Shown in pieces: positions 61,331-64,000 of a stretch of 64,000 bases of DNA. Numbering within the stretch: the first letter of the stretch is position 1; the number at the start of each line of letters is the position of its first letter. The stretch is from Bartonella sp. M0177. GTDB taxonomy: Bacteria > Pseudomonadota > Alphaproteobacteria > Rhizobiales > Rhizobiaceae. Made by a program: the position numbers and the translations under genes. Below the pieces are notes generated by a model. The model had not been told where the DNA came from. It searched no databases and saw nothing but the letters and a program-made list of their open reading frames with translations. Location of the stretch: NCBI RefSeq assembly GCF_016102285.1, contig NZ_JACFOY010000001.1, positions 1,922,001 through 1,986,000 on the forward strand. Reading direction: 5' to 3'.

Positions 61331-64000
61331 TTGTCTCTTTTAACCTCGTAATTCAGGATCGGGCCAAGCCAGCGTTCGACTTCGCTCACCGGCATTGCTT
61401 TTCTTTCTGCATAATCTTCAACCTGATCGCGTTCGACCTTGGCAACGCCGAAATAATAGCTGTCGGGATGGGAAAAATAAAGTCCGGCAACCGACGAACC
61501 AGGCCACATGGCGTAACTTTCGGTAAGTTTCACACCGGTATTTTTTGTCGCATCAAGAAGCTCGAACAATGTGCCTTTTTCGGTATGATCGGGCTGTGCG
61601 GGGTAGCCCGGAGCCGGACGTATACCGCGATAATTTTCGGCAATAAGGTCTTCCTTGGTCGAATTTTCATCGGCCGCATAACCCCAATAGACTTTACGAA
61701 CGCGTTCATGCAGACATTCGGCAAAAGCTTCAGCAAAACGGTCGGCCAGAGCTTTGACGAGAATGGAGGAATAATCGTCGTTTTCGCGTTTGAAACGTTC
61801 GGCAATTTCGTCCTCGCCAAAGCCGCTCGTTACCACGAAACCGCCGAGATAATCGGGTGTGCCGACAGGAGCGACAAAATCGGCCAGAGCAAGATTGGGC
61901 TTTCCTTCGCGCCGCTGCAATTGCTGGCGCAAAGTGAAGAAGGTTGCCCGCTCGTGTTTTCTTGTCTCGTCAGTATAAATGCGGATGTCGTCACCAACGC
62001 GGTTTGCCGGCCAGAAGCCGATCACCGCTTTCGGGTGGAACCATTTTCCGGCAATGATTTTTTTAAGCATTTTTTGCGCGTCGTCATAAAGCTGGCGGGC
62101 TGTTGCCCCCTGCTTTTCATCATCAAGAATTGCCGGAAAACGCCCGCGCAATTCCCAGCTCTGGAAAAACGGTGTCCAGTCGAAATAGGTAGAAAGCTCG
62201 GCAAGATCCCAATCGTCGAATTTTTTGACACCGAGAAATGTCGGCTTGACCGGTTTATAATTCTTGAAATCGAGTTTCAGCGCATTGGCGCGCGCTTCAC
62301 TTAATGAAACGCGGGTCTTTTGTTGTTCGCCCTTTTCATGGGCGGCGGCAAGCTTCGCATATTCTTCACGGATTTTTTCGATTGTTTCGGTTTTTGTTTG
62401 CGGGGAAAGAAGCGATGAAACAACTCCCACTGCCCGACTTGCATCCAGCACATAGACACTCTGCCCGCGGTGATATTGCGGGTTGATCTTGACGGCCGTG
62501 TGAACGCGGCTTGTCGTTGCCCCGCCGATCAACAAGGGAATATCGAAGCCCTGACTTTCCATTTCATGGGCAACATTGACCATTTCATCAAGTGAAGGTG
62601 TAATGAGGCCGGAAAGACCGATTGCATCGGCCTTTTCACGCCGCGCCGCATCAAGAATGGTTTGTGCGGGAACCATTACCCCAAGGTCGATAATCTCGTA
62701 ATTATTGCAGGCAAGCACAACGCCGACAATGTTTTTGCCGATGTCGTGAACATCGCCTTTGACGGTTGCCAGAATAATTTTGCCTGCACTCTGGTGGCCC
62801 TCGCCACCGTTTTTACGCTTTTCCTCTTCCATATAGGGAAGAAGAATGGCCACAGCCTGTTTCATTACGCGGGCGGATTTCACCACCTGCGGCAAAAACA
62901 TTTTGCCGGACCCGAATAGATCGCCCACCACATTCATACCCGCCATAAGCGGCCCTTCAATAACATCAAGCGGGCGTTCGGCTTTTTGGCGTGCTTCTTC
63001 CGTATCGGCGTCGATATATTCGGTAATGCCGTTCACAAGCGCATGTTCAAGGCGCTTTTCGACTGGCAATTGTCGCCAGCTCAAGTCTTTTTCCTTTTTG
63101 ACGCCGCCACCGGCCTTGCCGCGATATTCTTCCGCCAGTGCAAGGAGGCGCTCGGTTGCGCCAGCGTCCTTATTGAGGATCACATCTTCACAGGCTTTTT
63201 TAAGCTTGGGTTCGATTGTATCGTAAACCGCCAATTGTCCGGCATTGACAATGCCCATATCCATACCGGCGGCAATTGCCCGATAAAGAAAGACCGAATG
63301 CATCGCCTCGCGAACCGGTTCATTGCCACGGAACGAGAATGACAGATTGGATACCCCGCCGGAAATATGGCAATAAGGTAATTTTTTGCGAATTTCTTTG
63401 GTCGCTTCGATAAAATCGACGGCGTAATTGTTGTGCTCGTCAATACCGGTTGCAATGGCGAAAATATTGGGGTCGAAAATAATATCCTGAGGCGGGAAAC
63501 CGACCTTGTCGACCAGAATTCTATAAGCGCGCTCGCAGATTGAAACCTTGCGTTGTTCGGTGTCGGCCTGACCTTTTTCGTCAAAAGCCATCACCACAAC
63601 CGCTGCCCCGTAACGGGAAGCAAGTTTTGCGTGTTCGATAAACTTTTCTTCGCCCTCTTTCAAAGAAATCGAGTTGACGATGGATTTCCCCTGCACACAT
63701 TGAAGACCGGCTTCAATAACTTCCCATTTCGATGAATCAATCATGACAGGAACACGGGAAATATCAGGCTCGGCGGCAAGAAGATTCAAAAATTTGCGCA
63801 TGGCCGCAACGGAATCAATCAAGCCTTCATCCATATTGATGTCGATGACCTGCGCGCCGTTTTCCACCTGATTGCGCGCAACATCGAGAGCAGCCGTATA
63901 ATCATTATTGGTTATGAGTTTGCGAAACCGTGCCGAACCCGTGACATTGGTACGCTCGCCAATATTGACGAAAGGAATGTCGTGGGTGAGTGTAAACGGT
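61327..64000 (-). CDS. metH: Cobalamin-dependent methionine synthase (partial, N-terminus off the window)
   Basis: Transfers a methyl group from methyltetrahydrofolate to homocysteine through cob(I)alamin. The 891 visible codons start inside the pterin-binding domain ([13 protein letters not shown] at the edge, [12 protein letters not shown] next). The cap and B12-binding domain follows with DVHDIGKNI, the cobalt-ligand His. The C-terminal S-adenosylmethionine activation domain has [15 protein letters not shown]. About 330-350 residues (homocysteine-binding domain) lie outside the window. The frame has no stops to base 64000. Confidence 0.95.
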   Translation of the reverse strand, partial: PFTLTHDIPFVNIGERTNVTGSARFRKLITNNDYTAALDVARNQVENGAQVIDINMDEGLIDSVAAMRKFLNLLAAEPDISRVPVMIDSSKWEVIEAGLQCVQGKSIVNSISLKEGEEKFIEHAKLASRYGAAVVVMAFDEKGQADTEQRKVSICERAYRILVDKVGFPPQDIIFDPNIFAIATGIDEHNNYAVDFIEATKEIRKKLPYCHISGGVSNLSFSFRGNEPVREAMHSVFLYRAIAAGMDMGIVNAGQLAVYDTIEPKLKKACEDVILNKDAGATERLLALAEEYRGKAGGGVKKEKDLSWRQLPVEKRLEHALVNGITEYIDADTEEARQKAERPLDVIEGPLMAGMNVVGDLFGSGKMFLPQVVKSARVMKQAVAILLPYMEEEKRKNGGEGHQSAGKIILATVKGDVHDIGKNIVGVVLACNNYEIIDLGVMVPAQTILDAARREKADAIGLSGLITPSLDEMVNVAHEMESQGFDIPLLIGGATTSRVHTAVKINPQYHRGQSVYVLDASRAVGVVSSLLSPQTKTETIEKIREEYAKLAAAHEKGEQQKTRVSLSEARANALKLDFKNYKPVKPTFLGVKKFDDWDLAELSTYFDWTPFFQSWELRGRFPAILDDEKQGATARQLYDDAQKMLKKIIAGKWFHPKAVIGFWPANRVGDDIRIYTDETRKHERATFFTLRQQLQRREGKPNLALADFVAPVGTPDYLGGFVVTSGFGEDEIAERFKRENDDYSSILVKALADRFAEAFAECLHERVRKVYWGYAADENSTKEDLIAENYRGIRPAPGYPAQPDHTEKGTLFELLDATKNTGVKLTESYAMWPGSSVAGLYFSHPDSYYFGVAKVERDQVEDYAERKAMPVSEVERWLGPILNYEVKRDK

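Noticed and set aside
1..64000. CRISPR array
   Set aside because: No regularly spaced repeat-spacer pattern was seen; the repeats near 30.6 kb are only two to three copies.

Overview
The window looks like a chromosomal segment of a moderately AT-rich alphaproteobacterium of the Hyphomicrobiales (Rhizobiales). A Bartonella relative of the insect-gut type (Bartonella apis-like) is the most likely source. The reasons are gene content and protein style: a fructose PTS with a fused EIIA-HPr-EI, a cobalamin-dependent MetH, a catecholate-type siderophore uptake set and a rhizobial prophage. The genus is an inference; no rRNA or other marker gene lies in the window.

Layout: (1) 1-6.4 kb is a fructose PTS operon (fruB-fruK-fruA, leftward, fruA cut by the window edge) divergent from a LacI-type regulator, with two near-identical operators between them. 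(2) 6.7-9.5 kb holds a beta-hydroxyacid dehydrogenase, a zinc alcohol dehydrogenase and a cupin. (3) 10.3-18.1 kb is a ferric-siderophore system: outer-membrane receptor (interrupted by a one-base frameshift in an A-tract), periplasmic trilactone-esterase-like hydrolase, binding protein, two permeases and an ATPase. (4) 18.4-21.6 kb holds a DHA2-type MFS exporter and a CPA1 Na+/H+ antiporter.

(5) About 23.6-54.8 kb is a P22-like podoviral prophage. It has a control region with three HTH regulators, replication-type genes, and a cargo ATPase/subtilase pair of the IetAS type. The packaging genes follow: a small-terminase candidate, then a Panacea-domain protein with a two-TM membrane protein (a PanAT-like toxin-antitoxin candidate), then the large terminase. 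After these come portal, scaffold, N4-gp56-family capsid, gp4- and gp10-like tail genes, an ejection-type protein with an S74 C-terminus, tail fibre genes, and a lysis cassette (endolysin with a C-terminal membrane anchor, nested Rz/Rz1, holin candidate). No integrase and no att pair were found. (6) 55.2-56.4 kb is a DUF1778/GNAT (TacAT-type) toxin-antitoxin pair next to tRNA-Pro(CGG).

(7) 57-64 kb is chromosomal again: a fused mannose-1-phosphate guanylyltransferase/AGE-family isomerase, two small secreted proteins, a ProC-like reductase and metH (N-terminus outside the window).

The most notable content is the stack of conflict modules in and next to the prophage: IetAS, a PanAT-like pair and TacAT. 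Other points are a repressor whose S24 catalytic serine is replaced by threonine, a siderophore permease with a period-5 repetitive cytosolic extension, and the frameshifted siderophore receptor.
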